DNA of 34,573 nucleotides from Absicoccus intestinalis (GCF_033971885.1 NZ_JALBUS010000022.1:1-34573); one strand, 5' to 3'; shown: positions 1 to 8,368, counted from the stretch's first letter. Numbers and translations are program-made. The notes: generated from the letters alone by a model not told the origin.

Positions 1-204
1 GAACAAATGAAAACACCAATGGACTGTTAAGAGAATTCTATCCGAAAGGAATGGACCTATCACTTGTCGATGAAGATGAGCTAAAGCATAATCTTGAACT
101 GATGAATAATCGGCCACGAAAGTGCCTGGCTATAAGACACCAAATGAAGTTATGAACGAAACAGACTCACATACATCGTGTTGCACTTAATTTGACAATT
201 CATC
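1..204 (+). mobile_element. 3' end of an IS30-family insertion sequence (partial)
   Basis: The first 190 bases read as the C-terminal end of an IS30-type transposase. They end in a stretch around 179-202 (TGTTGCACTTAATTTGACAA) that resembles an IS30-type terminal inverted repeat, and the transposase stop lies inside it. The left part of the element is outside the window, so neither the partner repeat nor the target duplication can be seen. The element abuts the terminator of the following minus-strand gene. The exact right boundary, near 200-204, is an estimate. Confidence 0.7.
3..190 (+). pseudogene. IS30-type transposase, C-terminal fragment with a frameshift
   Basis: Reading from base 3 gives NENTNGLLREFYPKGMDLS and then LELMNNRPRKCL, the typical end of IS30-family integrase-type transposases. 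After codon 126-128 the frame breaks: a single G appears to be missing near 128-130. Adding one base restores GYKTPNEVMNE and a stop at 188-190; without it the protein ends early at 153-155. The fragment lacks its N-terminus because the window starts inside it. What is seen is the family signature and the frame break. That the copy is inactive is inferred; a sequencing or assembly error at a collapsed repeat is the alternative. Confidence 0.75.
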
Positions 205-206
205 AT

Positions 207-232
207 GCAAAAAAAGAAGACCGAGGTCTTCT
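207..232 (-). terminator. Intrinsic terminator of the TrhA gene
   Basis: On the minus strand a 7-bp stem AGAAGAC / GTCTTCT with a CTCG loop is followed by seven Ts (209-215 on the plus strand are A). It overlaps the stop codon of the gene at 231-233. Confidence 0.8.
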
Positions 233-893
233 AGATCATGAGATATAGTATGGCGATCATGTGGCAAATTGAAGCAAACACAATGAACAAATGCCAAATG
301 AAATGAAAATATTTTTTTTCTGGATGAGAGTAAAATACAGCACCAATCGAGTACATCACACCGCCCAATAAGATCATTCCAAAAAAGGCAGGTGATGCTT
401 TTTGTAAAAGGGTTGGCAACATGATCACAGCTAACCATCCCATGACCATATAAATTGTCATAGATAATTTCATATGCGCTTTATTTGAGATGGCTTTTAA
501 TAATATACCAGCCAGAGCCATGATCCATTCAATAAGCAAGATCATATAACCAAGTGTGTTGTCCAATAAGACCATACAAACTGGTGTATAGGTACCGGCA
601 ATAGCCAATAAGATCATGATATGGTCTAATTTTCGGAATACATATTTATAAGGCGTATCATAGGGAGCAATATGATACAGACTGGACCCAAGAAACATCA
701 GGAATAAACAAATTATAAAAATGCTTGTACTGATTGCATATCTTGATCCACCAATGGTATAGGAACGAATGGCATAATAAGGTAGAGCACCTAATAATAA
801 GATCCACATGACGCCATGACTGATGGCATTAGCGGTTTCTTCACCAAAGGATAGTTTAAAAGGATGTGCCATGTCATTACTTTTTTGTTGCAT
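231..893 (-). CDS. trhA: Hemolysin III / TrhA family membrane protein (PAQR superfamily)
   Basis: A 220-residue, seven-helix membrane protein of the PAQR/hemolysin III family. Visible family features are an early SHG motif (about residues 25-27), SSLYH at the end of the second helix (about 70-74), a KLDH motif (about 87-90) and a C-terminal HFIWHLF...CHM segment. The histidines and acidic residues are those expected to bind a metal in this family. Bacterial members are linked to membrane-energy homeostasis; the hemolysin name is historical. The start at 893 has a good AAGGTGAG ribosome site 5-6 bases upstream. The gene stands alone, divergent from smc, with its own promoter and terminator. 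Confidence 0.92.
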   Translation of the reverse strand: MQQKSNDMAHPFKLSFGEETANAISHGVMWILLLGALPYYAIRSYTIGGSRYAISTSIFIICLFLMFLGSSLYHIAPYDTPYKYVFRKLDHIMILLAIAGTYTPVCMVLLDNTLGYMILLIEWIMALAGILLKAISNKAHMKLSMTIYMVMGWLAVIMLPTLLQKASPAFFGMILLGGVMYSIGAVFYSHPEKKYFHFIWHLFIVFASICHMIAILYLMI

Positions 894-911
894 ATTCTCA
901 CCTTCATGAGT

Positions 912-940
912 ATTGTAAATAATCTAGGAATAAAAGTCAA
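912..940 (-). promoter_or_regulatory. Promoter of trhA
   Basis: On the minus strand, TTGACT (935-940) and TACAAT (912-917) are 17 bases apart, a near-consensus sigma-A promoter about 20 bases before the trhA start. Confidence 0.65.
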
Positions 941-942
941 CA

Positions 943-965
943 TATCTAGTATTTAAAACTAGATA
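943..965. repeat. Inverted repeat upstream of the trhA promoter
   Basis: TATCTAGT and ACTAGATA form an 8-bp perfect inverted repeat with a 7-base spacer, ending 2 bases from the -35 box of trhA in the trhA-smc divergent gap. There is no T run, so it is not a terminator. It could be a regulator site; no regulator is identified. Confidence 0.4.
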
Positions 966-1008
966 ATAAAGCATTAGAAATTCTATAGCGAACCAACTGG
1001 AGATAGTG

Positions 1009-1014
1009 TATAAT
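1009..1014 (+). promoter_or_regulatory. -10 box of the smc cluster promoter
   Basis: A consensus TATAAT lies 24 bases before the smc ATG. There is no good -35 box 16-18 bases upstream. The leader would be very short, with the GGAG ribosome site at 1025-1028. Confidence 0.4.
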
Positions 1015-1037
1015 GATATCGTTTGGAGTGTATGCCC

Positions 1038-4004
1038 ATGTTTTTAAAACGAATTGAACTACAAGGATTTAAGAGCTTTGCGGATAAAACCGTCATTCAA
1101 TTTGATCATGACATTACCGGAATTGTTGGTCCCAATGGTTGTGGAAAAAGCAATATCAATGATGCGATCCGTTGGGTCTTAGGTGAGCAAAGCATCAAAT
1201 CACTTCGTTCCGGCAGTAGTATGTCGGATATTATTTTTTCTGGTAGTGAGTATCGCAAACCAGTCAATCTAGCCAAAGTATCTTTGGTTTTTGATAATAC
1301 ACAACATATTTTTGATTCCAACTTTGAAGAAATTGAAATCACACGACAATTGGAAAGGGCAAATAATGAAGCGAGTTACTTTATTAATAAGGCCCCCTGT
1401 CGATTGAAGGATATCAATGATCTTGTGATGGATACAGGATTGGGACGGGATTCTTTGAGCATTATCACCCAAGGGAATATTTCGGCTTTTGCGGATGCGA
1501 AACCAGAAGAACGCCGTTCATTGTTTGAAGAAGCAGCTGGTGTAGCTAAATATAAGAAAAGAAAACAAGTTTCTTTGCGTAAACTCGAAAAGACAAAAGA
1601 TAATTTGGATCGCGTTCAAGATATCATGGATGAAATTGAACATCAGTTAATTCCCTTAAAACGACAGGCCGATAAAGCACAAAAATATCTATCGTATCGT
1701 GATTCATTATCAAAAATTGAAATCAATGTGCTTGTCCATGAGATTGGTACGTACCATGAGGAATTGGCATCGTTAAAGTCACAAATGAGCCGAAAACAAT
1801 CGAATCTGATTTCCTATGATACGCAATTGACAAATTTGGATGAAGAAATTGATGCAGCTCGGAAACAAATGTATCAATTGGATGCGACAATACATACTTT
1901 ACAAGGGGAATATACCCAAGCCATGAATCAATCGGTACAACTGGAAAAACGTAAGATTGAATTGGATGAAAAAAGAAAGTATGCTTTATCACAAGCCAAT
2001 CAAGAGGAACGAAAACAGCAATTGGAACAAATCATTGCCGAAGCGCGTTATGAATATGAAGATCGAAAATCGCGTTTGGAAGCGATGCAAACACAATATG
2101 TGCAGTTGCAAAAGAAGCAGGAACAAACAAGGAAAGATTTGTATCATATGGCTTCACAAAGGGAACAAGCCAATCGTTTGTATCAGCAGTTGTTGAATCG
2201 TCAGCAAATCATAAAGAATATGTTGGCTCAACCCTATCAGCATCAGGCTGGGGTTCGTGCTATCGTAGCGGCAAGATCTTCTTTATCGGGCATTGAAGGT
2301 GTTGTATCTGAATTATTGATTGCAAAAGATCAGATGGGACAAGCCATTCAAGCCGCTTTGGGTGGAACCATGTATCAAATTGTTACCGATAATGAAGTGA
2401 GTGCTCGCCAAGCCATTGGTTTTTTGAAACGAAATCGCTCAGGAAGAGCCACTTTTCTGCCAATGACTGTATGTAAACCACGACCAATCAACGAACAACA
2501 ACAATTTATTGCTACGTCTTGTGAAGGTTTTATTGATTTTGCGAATGGGTGTGTACAATGCGATGCACGCTATGAAAGGGTCCGCGATTACTTATTAGGT
2601 CATGTCATTGTCATGGATACATTGGAGAATGCCAATGAATGTGCGAAACGACTCAATCATCGTGTAAAAATTGTTACCTTAGATGGTGAAATTGTTCATC
2701 CAGGTGGTTCAATGACGGGTGGACGAGGAAAGAATCAAAGTTCTCCGGTTACTTGGAAGCAAGAGATGACAACGATCACGCAGCAATTAAAAAAAGCGAA
2801 AGTTGAACTGGATGAACTTGTTCGCGATGAAAATAAATACAAACAAACCGATGAAGAGTATAGCGAATCCATTGTGGATCTGAAAGTCTCTTTGGGAAAA
2901 TTAGAAAATGTCTATGAGGTAAAAAAACAAAAATATGAATCTTTAAAAGATGAATATCGACAATTGGGTGATTTAGATGAAGAAGCTAGCCATGGATTGG
3001 AAGATGAATTGGTCATCGAAACATCGAAAATGCATGCGCAAATTGATTCATTAACGGAACAGATGCAAACACAAAGGCAGCGTCGCTATCAAATCGGACA
3101 ACAAGTGGAAGAAAAAGAAAATGATGTTCGCAAGATTCGTCGGTGGATGAATGCTTTACAAAGTGAAATTCATCAATTGGATGTGGAACAGACCAAGCGA
3201 CAAACGCAAATGGATAATGATTTGATGCGGTTAAATACGGATTACCAAATGACGTATGAATTCGCCAAAAGTCAATATGAAGATCATTCAATGGACATGG
3301 AAGAAGCCAAAGATGAGGTGATTCGCTTACGTCAAAAGATCAATGGTCTAGGGAATGTGAATCTGGATGCACCACAAGAATATGCAGAGTTATCGGAACG
3401 ATTTACTTTCATGACCAAACAAAAAGAAGATCTAGAAAATGCGTCCCAACAAATTTTAGATGCCATCGCAGAAATGGATCAAACGGTGATCGAGAAATTT
3501 ACCAATATGTTTCATAAGATCAACAATGAATTGGATGATGTTTTTAAAGCTTTATTTGGTGGTGGTCATGCGCAATTGACCATGGTCGATCCCGATGATG
3601 TATTGCACACAGGTATTGATATTGATGTACAGCCACCTGGTAAAATGGTCAAAAATATCCAGACATTCTCTGGTGGTGAAAAAGCGTTGATCGCAATCAG
3701 TGTGTTGTTTTCTATTTTAAGAGCAAGAACCATGCCATTGTGTATTTTTGATGAAGTCGAAGCAGCTTTGGATCAAGCCAATGTGGAACGATTTGCGAAA
3801 TATTTAGATCGTTTTCGTGGACAGAGTCAATTTATTGTTGTGACGCACCGTCCCGGTACAATGGAACAATGTGATACTTTATATGGTGTGACCATGCAAA
3901 AGGATGGTGTATCGCAGTTGTTGAAAGTAGAATTACGAGATGCAGTACATATTGTAGAGAAGGAGGAAGATAGGAATGGCAATCTTTCAATCGATCAGAG
4001 ATAA
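1038..4004 (+). CDS. smc: Chromosome partition protein SMC
   Basis: ATPase of the SMC-ScpAB condensin that compacts and segregates the chromosome. The N-terminal head reads MFLKRIELQGFKSFADKT with Walker A GPNGCGKS at residues 31-38. Two coiled-coil arms flank a hinge (about 400-560, containing SELLIAKDQMGQAIQAALGG). The C-terminal head carries the signature FSGGEK (877-882) and Walker B CIFDE (902-906). The ATG at 1038 fits the family start and has GGAG nine bases upstream; a TTG at 1023 and an ATG at 1032 are less likely. The length is 988 residues, against roughly 1180 in Bacillus-type SMC, with shorter arms. The last 29 bases overlap ftsY. The usual upstream rnc is absent, and scpA and scpB are not in this window. 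Confidence 0.97.
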   Translation: MFLKRIELQGFKSFADKTVIQFDHDITGIVGPNGCGKSNINDAIRWVLGEQSIKSLRSGSSMSDIIFSGSEYRKPVNLAKVSLVFDNTQHIFDSNFEEIEITRQLERANNEASYFINKAPCRLKDINDLVMDTGLGRDSLSIITQGNISAFADAKPEERRSLFEEAAGVAKYKKRKQVSLRKLEKTKDNLDRVQDIMDEIEHQLIPLKRQADKAQKYLSYRDSLSKIEINVLVHEIGTYHEELASLKSQMSRKQSNLISYDTQLTNLDEEIDAARKQMYQLDATIHTLQGEYTQAMNQSVQLEKRKIELDEKRKYALSQANQEERKQQLEQIIAEARYEYEDRKSRLEAMQTQYVQLQKKQEQTRKDLYHMASQREQANRLYQQLLNRQQIIKNMLAQPYQHQAGVRAIVAARSSLSGIEGVVSELLIAKDQMGQAIQAALGGTMYQIVTDNEVSARQAIGFLKRNRSGRATFLPMTVCKPRPINEQQQFIATSCEGFIDFANGCVQCDARYERVRDYLLGHVIVMDTLENANECAKRLNHRVKIVTLDGEIVHPGGSMTGGRGKNQSSPVTWKQEMTTITQQLKKAKVELDELVRDENKYKQTDEEYSESIVDLKVSLGKLENVYEVKKQKYESLKDEYRQLGDLDEEASHGLEDELVIETSKMHAQIDSLTEQMQTQRQRRYQIGQQVEEKENDVRKIRRWMNALQSEIHQLDVEQTKRQTQMDNDLMRLNTDYQMTYEFAKSQYEDHSMDMEEAKDEVIRLRQKINGLGNVNLDAPQEYAELSERFTFMTKQKEDLENASQQILDAIAEMDQTVIEKFTNMFHKINNELDDVFKALFGGGHAQLTMVDPDDVLHTGIDIDVQPPGKMVKNIQTFSGGEKALIAISVLFSILRARTMPLCIFDEVEAALDQANVERFAKYLDRFRGQSQFIVVTHRPGTMEQCDTLYGVTMQKDGVSQLLKVELRDAVHIVEKEEDRNGNLSIDQR

Positions 4005-4941
4005 ATTTAGTAAAAGCGATGATAAGGACAAATATCTGCAAGGATTGGATAAGTCACGTCGTAGTTTTGGAGATCGCATTCGTGCGTTATCGAATAACTT
4101 CCATGGTATCGATGATGATTTGTTGGAAGAACTGATGGTGATCTTATTAGAAGGGGATGTAGGCATTCAAACGGCTCAAAAAATTGTGGATTCGTTCGAA
4201 GAACACAGCAATGAGTTAAAGAACTTTGATTCAATGGAAGATTATTTTATCTATATCCTCTATGAATTTTATGATGATGTACCTGAAGAATATATTCATT
4301 TTAATCCAGATGGACCTACGGTCATATTAATGGTTGGTGTCAATGGTTCGGGAAAGACAACGACCAGTGCTAAGCTTTTACAATTGTATCAATCGTTGGG
4401 TAAAAAGGTAGCTGTGGCAGCAGCCGATACGTTCCGTGCCGGAGCCATCGATCAAATCGATACATGGGCAAAACGGATTGGTGTTCCTTGTATCAAAGGA
4501 AAACCGGGCCAGGATCCAAGCAGTGTTTTGGTCGATGCTTGTCGTTATGCCAAAGAAAATGGTATCGATATTTTGATTGGTGATACGGCTGGCCGTCTTC
4601 AAAACAAAAAAAATTTAATGAAAGAGTTAGAAAAAATGACGCGTGTCATTGGTCGTGAAATTGAGGGGGCACCACAAGAAGTATGGTTGGTCTTGGATGC
4701 AACGACCGGGCAAAATGGCATCAGTCAAGCACAAGTATTTTTAGATGCAACCCATGTAACGGGAATTGTTCTGACGAAGATGGATGGAACAGCAAAAGGT
4801 GGTGTGGTACTGTCCATTCATGATATGCTGCATCTTCCGGTTCGTTTTTTAGGTTTGGGTGAAAAACCAGAAGATTTGCGACCATTCGATGTGGCTAGTT
4901 ATATCATGGGCATGACCAAAGGAATGAATCTTCATGATTGA
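3976..4941 (+). CDS. ftsY: Signal recognition particle receptor FtsY
   Basis: SRP-type GTPase that docks ribosome-SRP complexes at the membrane for protein insertion. At 321 residues it is a short form with almost no acidic A domain. After an N domain (about 1-100) come the G1 loop GVNGSGKTTT (121-130), DTFRAGA (151-157), DTAGR (203-207), the TKMDGTAKGG motif and GLGEKPEDLRPFD near the end. It starts inside the smc coding region behind a strong AGGAGG (about 3960-3965), so the two are probably translationally coupled. It overlaps ylxM by 8 bases. Its partner gene ffh is not next to it. Confidence 0.97.
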   Translation: MAIFQSIRDKFSKSDDKDKYLQGLDKSRRSFGDRIRALSNNFHGIDDDLLEELMVILLEGDVGIQTAQKIVDSFEEHSNELKNFDSMEDYFIYILYEFYDDVPEEYIHFNPDGPTVILMVGVNGSGKTTTSAKLLQLYQSLGKKVAVAAADTFRAGAIDQIDTWAKRIGVPCIKGKPGQDPSSVLVDACRYAKENGIDILIGDTAGRLQNKKNLMKELEKMTRVIGREIEGAPQEVWLVLDATTGQNGISQAQVFLDATHVTGIVLTKMDGTAKGGVVLSIHDMLHLPVRFLGLGEKPEDLRPFDVASYIMGMTKGMNLHD

Positions 4942-5215
4942 TCATGTGCAAGCCAATGAATACCTGGATATTTATGGTCCATTACTGACCCAACGGCAAC
5001 AAGATATCTTATCTTTATATTATGGTGACGATCTTTCTTATACGGAAATTAGTGAAGAACTAGGGATTAGCCGAGCTGGAGTCATGGATGCTGTCCATCG
5101 CGCAAGTGCGCAATTGGAAAAATATGAACAAGTGATTGGATATGTTCAAAAAAAACATAAAATCATACAATTATGTCAAGAAAAAAAGTATAATGAAATA
5201 ACAAATGTATTTTAG
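4934..5215 (+). CDS. ylxM: YlxM/p13-like SRP-associated helix-turn-helix protein
   Basis: A 93-residue protein of the YlxM/UPF0122 family, which sits with ftsY or ffh in Firmicutes and is thought to act with SRP. A sigma-70 region 4-like helix-turn-helix occupies about residues 18-65 (LTQRQQDILSLYYGDDLSY, then EISEELGISRAGVMDAVHRA). It overlaps the ftsY end by 8 bases, and its TAG stop lies inside the AGGAGG ribosome site of ackA. Normally ffh follows; here acetate kinase does. Family assignment is firm; the function is known only by association. Confidence 0.92.
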   Translation: MIDHVQANEYLDIYGPLLTQRQQDILSLYYGDDLSYTEISEELGISRAGVMDAVHRASAQLEKYEQVIGYVQKKHKIIQLCQEKKYNEITNVF

Positions 5216-5225
5216 GAGGAAAACA

Positions 5226-6434
5226 ATGTCTACAATCGTAATGAGTGTAAATGCTGGCAGCACTTCTTTGAAATTTCAAGTCTTTCAAATGCCAGAAGAA
5301 ATCGTTTTAGCGTCAGGAAATATCGAAAGAATTGGATTGGAAGATTCTATTTTCGGCATGAAATTGAAAGGTGAATCGGAAAAGATCAAAAAAGTTTTGC
5401 CAATTAAAGATCATAGCGTGGCGGTTGAGCAATTAATGGATGCTCTGATCGAATATAAAATTGTCAATCATTTAACGGATATCAAGGCAGTAGGACATCG
5501 TGTTGTACATGGGGGTGAATATTTTTCACATTCTGTTCCAGTGGATGAATGGTCAGAAAGTAAAGTCGAAGAGCTGTGTGAGTTAGCACCTCTTCATAAT
5601 CCAGGTGCACTTGTTGGTTTGCGCTCATTACGAAAAGCATTACCGGATGCCAAACATTGTTTCTCATTTGATACTGCCTTTTTCCAAACGATGCCAGAGG
5701 AAAACTATATTTATCCTATCCCATATGAATATTATGAAAAAGATCATATTCGGCGATATGGTGCTCATGGAATTTCCCATGAATATTTAACCAAACGATT
5801 AGCGGAAATTGAAGGAAAACCCGTGGATCAAATGAATATCATTACGTGTCACTTAGGTGGTGGCGCAAGTATTGTTGCGGTACGCAACGGAAAAGCATTT
5901 AAAGTATCGATGGGATTCACCCCATTAGGTGGTATCATGATGGGTACACGTTGCGGTGATATTGACCCTGCTATCGTTGTTTATTTGATGCGTAAATATC
6001 ATTATACAGCCGAAGAATTGGATACGATCTTAAACAAAAAATCAGGCCTATTGGGCGTAAGTGGTATTTCCAGTGATATGCGTGATGTCATTGAAGCTAG
6101 TGCAAAAGGAAATCAACGCGCTATCTTGACATTTTCTATCTATGTATCTCGGGTCGTCGAACAAATTGCTGGATATTATGGTTTGATGGGCGGTGCGGAT
6201 GCGATCGTGTTTAGTGCCGGTGTTGGTGAAAATAATGACATCATCCGCCAAGAAGTATGTGATCGTTTAAAATGCATGGGAGTCAAAGTACCAGCGGATA
6301 ATAACTTCTATATTCGTGGTGAGGAAGCAAAATTAAGTTCGGATGATTCGAAAGTAGATGTTTGGTTAATTCCAACGAATGAAGAATTGGTCATTGCTCG
6401 CGATGCATATAAGATCTATACCAATGATAAATAA
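5226..6434 (+). CDS. ackA: Acetate kinase
   Basis: Interconverts acetyl phosphate + ADP with acetate + ATP, the ATP-yielding end step of acetate fermentation in the cytoplasm. The protein has 402 residues, the usual length. Visible motifs are VNAGSTSLKFQVF at the N-terminus, GHRVVHGG, FDTAFFQTMPEE, HLGGGASI (the phosphate-binding loop), GTRCGDIDP and FSAGVGENN. The start at 5226 lies 6 bases after AGGAGG (5214-5219); an in-frame ATG at 5205 is inside ylxM and lacks a site. The last 11 bases overlap nrnA. No phosphotransacetylase gene (pta) is nearby. Confidence 0.97.
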   Translation: MSTIVMSVNAGSTSLKFQVFQMPEEIVLASGNIERIGLEDSIFGMKLKGESEKIKKVLPIKDHSVAVEQLMDALIEYKIVNHLTDIKAVGHRVVHGGEYFSHSVPVDEWSESKVEELCELAPLHNPGALVGLRSLRKALPDAKHCFSFDTAFFQTMPEENYIYPIPYEYYEKDHIRRYGAHGISHEYLTKRLAEIEGKPVDQMNIITCHLGGGASIVAVRNGKAFKVSMGFTPLGGIMMGTRCGDIDPAIVVYLMRKYHYTAEELDTILNKKSGLLGVSGISSDMRDVIEASAKGNQRAILTFSIYVSRVVEQIAGYYGLMGGADAIVFSAGVGENNDIIRQEVCDRLKCMGVKVPADNNFYIRGEEAKLSSDDSKVDVWLIPTNEELVIARDAYKIYTNDK

Positions 6435-7350
6435 GATCATTGACACAATTGCTTCCTACGATAAAATTGCGCTTTTTCGACATGAGTATCCCGATATGGA
6501 TGCGATCGGTTCACAACTGGGATTAAAAGCCATTCTTCAAGCGCAATATCCAAATAAAGATGTGCGTGCTTTGGGGGGAATGAGTGAGGCAGCCAGTTAT
6601 TTTGTTGATGAAATGGATCATGTATCCGATGATTGGTTGGATGGGGCCCTTGCCATTATTTTGGATACTTCCAATGCCGCTCGTGTGGATGATCAGCGTT
6701 ATACATTGGCTACGACATCGATTCGTATTGATCATCATGTTCCTATCGAACATTTTTGTGAATTGGAATATATTGATGAAAAAGCGACCGCTACGTGTGA
6801 ACTATTGGCGCTTGCTTTGAATGCCTTGGATATCCGTATCCCAAAGATGGCGGCACAAATGCTTTATAGTGGCTTGATTGCGGATTCCATTCGATTTACC
6901 ATTGGCACCGTGCGCCCCGAGACCATGCAAGCTGCTGGCTATTTGATTGGCCAAGGCGTAGATGTCATTCAATGCGAAGAAGATAATTTTGCGACCAATT
7001 ATCCCAATTATGTCTATGAAACAAAAGTGCGAGAAAAAGCGATGCGAAAAGGCGATGCATTGGTTGCTATCATGGAACCAGAAGACTATGCACCCATGAC
7101 TTTTTCTCAAGCAAAAGAAAAAGTTTATGTGTTAGCCGGTATTCGTGAAATCTCATGTTGGGGATTGTTTACGCGTATGGAAGATGGTATTCATTATGCG
7201 GCATCGTTGCGTTCGAAAAGAAAAGATGTACGTCAAATTGCGATGGCTTATCATGGTGGTGGTCATATCTGTGCGGCTGGCATTAAAAATCTAGAGCGCG
7301 AACAAGTCGACGCAATCATTGATCAATTAAAAAAACTCAGTTTAGAATAG
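6424..7350 (+). CDS. nrnA: DHH/DHHA1 phosphoesterase, NrnA-like oligoribonuclease / pAp phosphatase
   Basis: A 308-residue member of the DHH family that degrades very short RNAs and, in NrnA, also 3'-phosphoadenosine 5'-phosphate. Seen are HEYPDMDAIGSQ near residue 20 (metal site), LDTSN, the RIDHHVP motif that names the family, and the C-terminal DHHA1 substrate-binding motif YHGGGHICAAG. The start at 6424 overlaps the ackA end by 11 bases; no strong ribosome site is visible, so it probably depends on coupling. A terminator follows directly. A c-di-AMP-phosphodiesterase-like role (GdpP/DhhP type) is a less likely alternative. Confidence 0.88.
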   Translation: MINKIIDTIASYDKIALFRHEYPDMDAIGSQLGLKAILQAQYPNKDVRALGGMSEAASYFVDEMDHVSDDWLDGALAIILDTSNAARVDDQRYTLATTSIRIDHHVPIEHFCELEYIDEKATATCELLALALNALDIRIPKMAAQMLYSGLIADSIRFTIGTVRPETMQAAGYLIGQGVDVIQCEEDNFATNYPNYVYETKVREKAMRKGDALVAIMEPEDYAPMTFSQAKEKVYVLAGIREISCWGLFTRMEDGIHYAASLRSKRKDVRQIAMAYHGGGHICAAGIKNLEREQVDAIIDQLKKLSLE

Positions 7351-7373
7351 GGCACCTTGTGTGCCCCTTTTTT
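7350..7373 (+). terminator. Terminator of the smc-ftsY-ylxM-ackA-nrnA cluster
   Basis: GGGCAC / GTGCCC stem with a 5-base loop followed by seven Ts, beginning at the last base of the nrnA stop codon. Confidence 0.85.
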
Positions 7374-7382
7374 GAAAAGTGC

Positions 7383-7411
7383 TTGCCAAATAAAGGGAAA
7401 GATTGTAAGAT
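7383..7411 (+). promoter_or_regulatory. Promoter of tRNA-Gln
   Basis: TTGCCA (7383-7388) and TAAGAT (7406-7411) are 17 bases apart, with the tRNA beginning 12 bases after the -10 box. Confidence 0.55.
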
Positions 7412-7423
7412 TAAAAGGCACAT

Positions 7424-7499
7424 TGGGGTATAGCCAAGCGGTAAGGCAGCAGACTCTGAATCTGCCATTTCACTGGTTCGAATCCAGTTACCCCAGCCA
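7424..7499 (+). tRNA. tRNA-Gln (anticodon CTG)
   Basis: The acceptor stem is TGGGGTA / TACCCCA, the D arm runs from GCC to GGC, and the anticodon stem GCAGA / TCTGC holds the loop CTCTGAA (anticodon CTG, codon CAG). The T arm is ACTGG-TTCGAAT-CCAGT, the discriminator is G and the 3' CCA is encoded. The variable region counts as 6 bases by this folding, one more than usual. A terminator follows at 7511. It is a single tRNA rather than part of a cluster. Confidence 0.95.
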
Positions 7500-7510
7500 C
7501 TTTACAAGGA

Positions 7511-7537
7511 ACCGAGTCCATTGGCTCGGTATTTTTT
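7511..7537 (+). terminator. Terminator after tRNA-Gln
   Basis: ACCGAG / CTCGGT stem with an 8-base loop and a run of six Ts (7532-7537), 11 bases after the tRNA. Confidence 0.8.
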
Positions 7538-7557
7538 ATAAAGGAGTTTTGGTTATT

Positions 7558-8334
7558 ATGTTTCAACTGAATACATGGATAGAAAAAGGAATCACGATAT
7601 TGATCATCCTTGTCGTAGGATGGATCGTCTCACGTTTTGTGAAATCATTGATCTTGCGCTTGACAGGGAAAAGCCCCGATCAAGGGGCCGTCACTTTTCT
7701 GGCTTCGGCAACGTCTTTATTAATCAAGATCATGGTCATTGTCATGATCCTTGAACAATTAGGGGTCAATTCAAATGTGATCGTTGGGGCTTTTTCAGCT
7801 TGTACATTAGGTATATCACTGGCGTTGCGATCCAATATGGCCGATGTTGCTGGAGGTATGCAGATCATTTTTACTAAACCTTTTCAAGTTGGTGATTTTG
7901 TGAAAGTTCTGGACCATGAAGGAACCATTCAACGTATCGAAATCATGTATACGGTCATGGAAACCATCAGTCATACCGAAGTGATCATTCCAAATTCCAA
8001 GTTGGTGGAAAATACGATCACGAATTATTCGAAAGAAGGAAAGGTGTTCATTCATATTCCTATGACTTTAAGTGCCGGTGTGGATATGGAAAATGTGCAA
8101 GCAACATTTTATCATGTGCTAAGAGAAGATCCAGATGTCATACAAACGGAAGACATGGATGTTCAAATTGATAGTTTAGAATCGGGCTTTCAATTGGGTG
8201 TGTATTGTGCTGTCTATAGTCATCGTTATCCCAAAGCCGAAGCGAATTTAAAAAAGAAATTGCAGGAGGCAAGAATCAAGGCGCAAATTAATTTGCCAAG
8301 TCAAACGGTTGTCGTTCATGGACAAGTGAATTAA
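7558..8334 (+). CDS. mscS: Small-conductance mechanosensitive channel, MscS family
   Basis: A 258-residue MscS-type channel that releases solutes during hypo-osmotic shock. There are transmembrane helices at about 9-28 and 48-70, then the pore-lining TM3 (GAFSACTLGISLALRSNM, about 80-97), the GGMQIIFTKPFQVGDFV beta-domain entry and a mixed alpha/beta C-terminal vestibule. The ATG at 7558 is preceded by AAAGGAG; the open frame upstream runs through the tRNA and is not coding. It lies just after the tRNA terminator, and no clear promoter of its own was found. Confidence 0.93.
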   Translation: MFQLNTWIEKGITILIILVVGWIVSRFVKSLILRLTGKSPDQGAVTFLASATSLLIKIMVIVMILEQLGVNSNVIVGAFSACTLGISLALRSNMADVAGGMQIIFTKPFQVGDFVKVLDHEGTIQRIEIMYTVMETISHTEVIIPNSKLVENTITNYSKEGKVFIHIPMTLSAGVDMENVQATFYHVLREDPDVIQTEDMDVQIDSLESGFQLGVYCAVYSHRYPKAEANLKKKLQEARIKAQINLPSQTVVVHGQVN

Positions 8335-8347
8335 TTTATCTTACAAT
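8319..8347 (+). promoter_or_regulatory. Candidate promoter for the 8369 membrane protein gene
   Basis: TGGACA (8319-8324) and TACAAT (8342-8347), 17 bases apart, overlap the end of mscS and lie 21 bases before the next ATG. Confidence 0.45.
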
Positions 8348-8368
8348 ACCTTTAACAGGGAGAGATAT

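Noticed and set aside
7357..7557. Longer N-terminus for the mechanosensitive channel
   Set aside because: It would run through tRNA-Gln and its terminator. The ATG at 7558 with AAAGGAG fits the family.
7725..7756. Imperfect inverted repeat (TCAAGATCATG ... CATGATCCTTGA) inside mscS
   Set aside because: It has a bulge and no T run, and it lies in ordinary coding for hydrophobic residues. It is best explained by the GATC/ATG-rich codon use of this genome.
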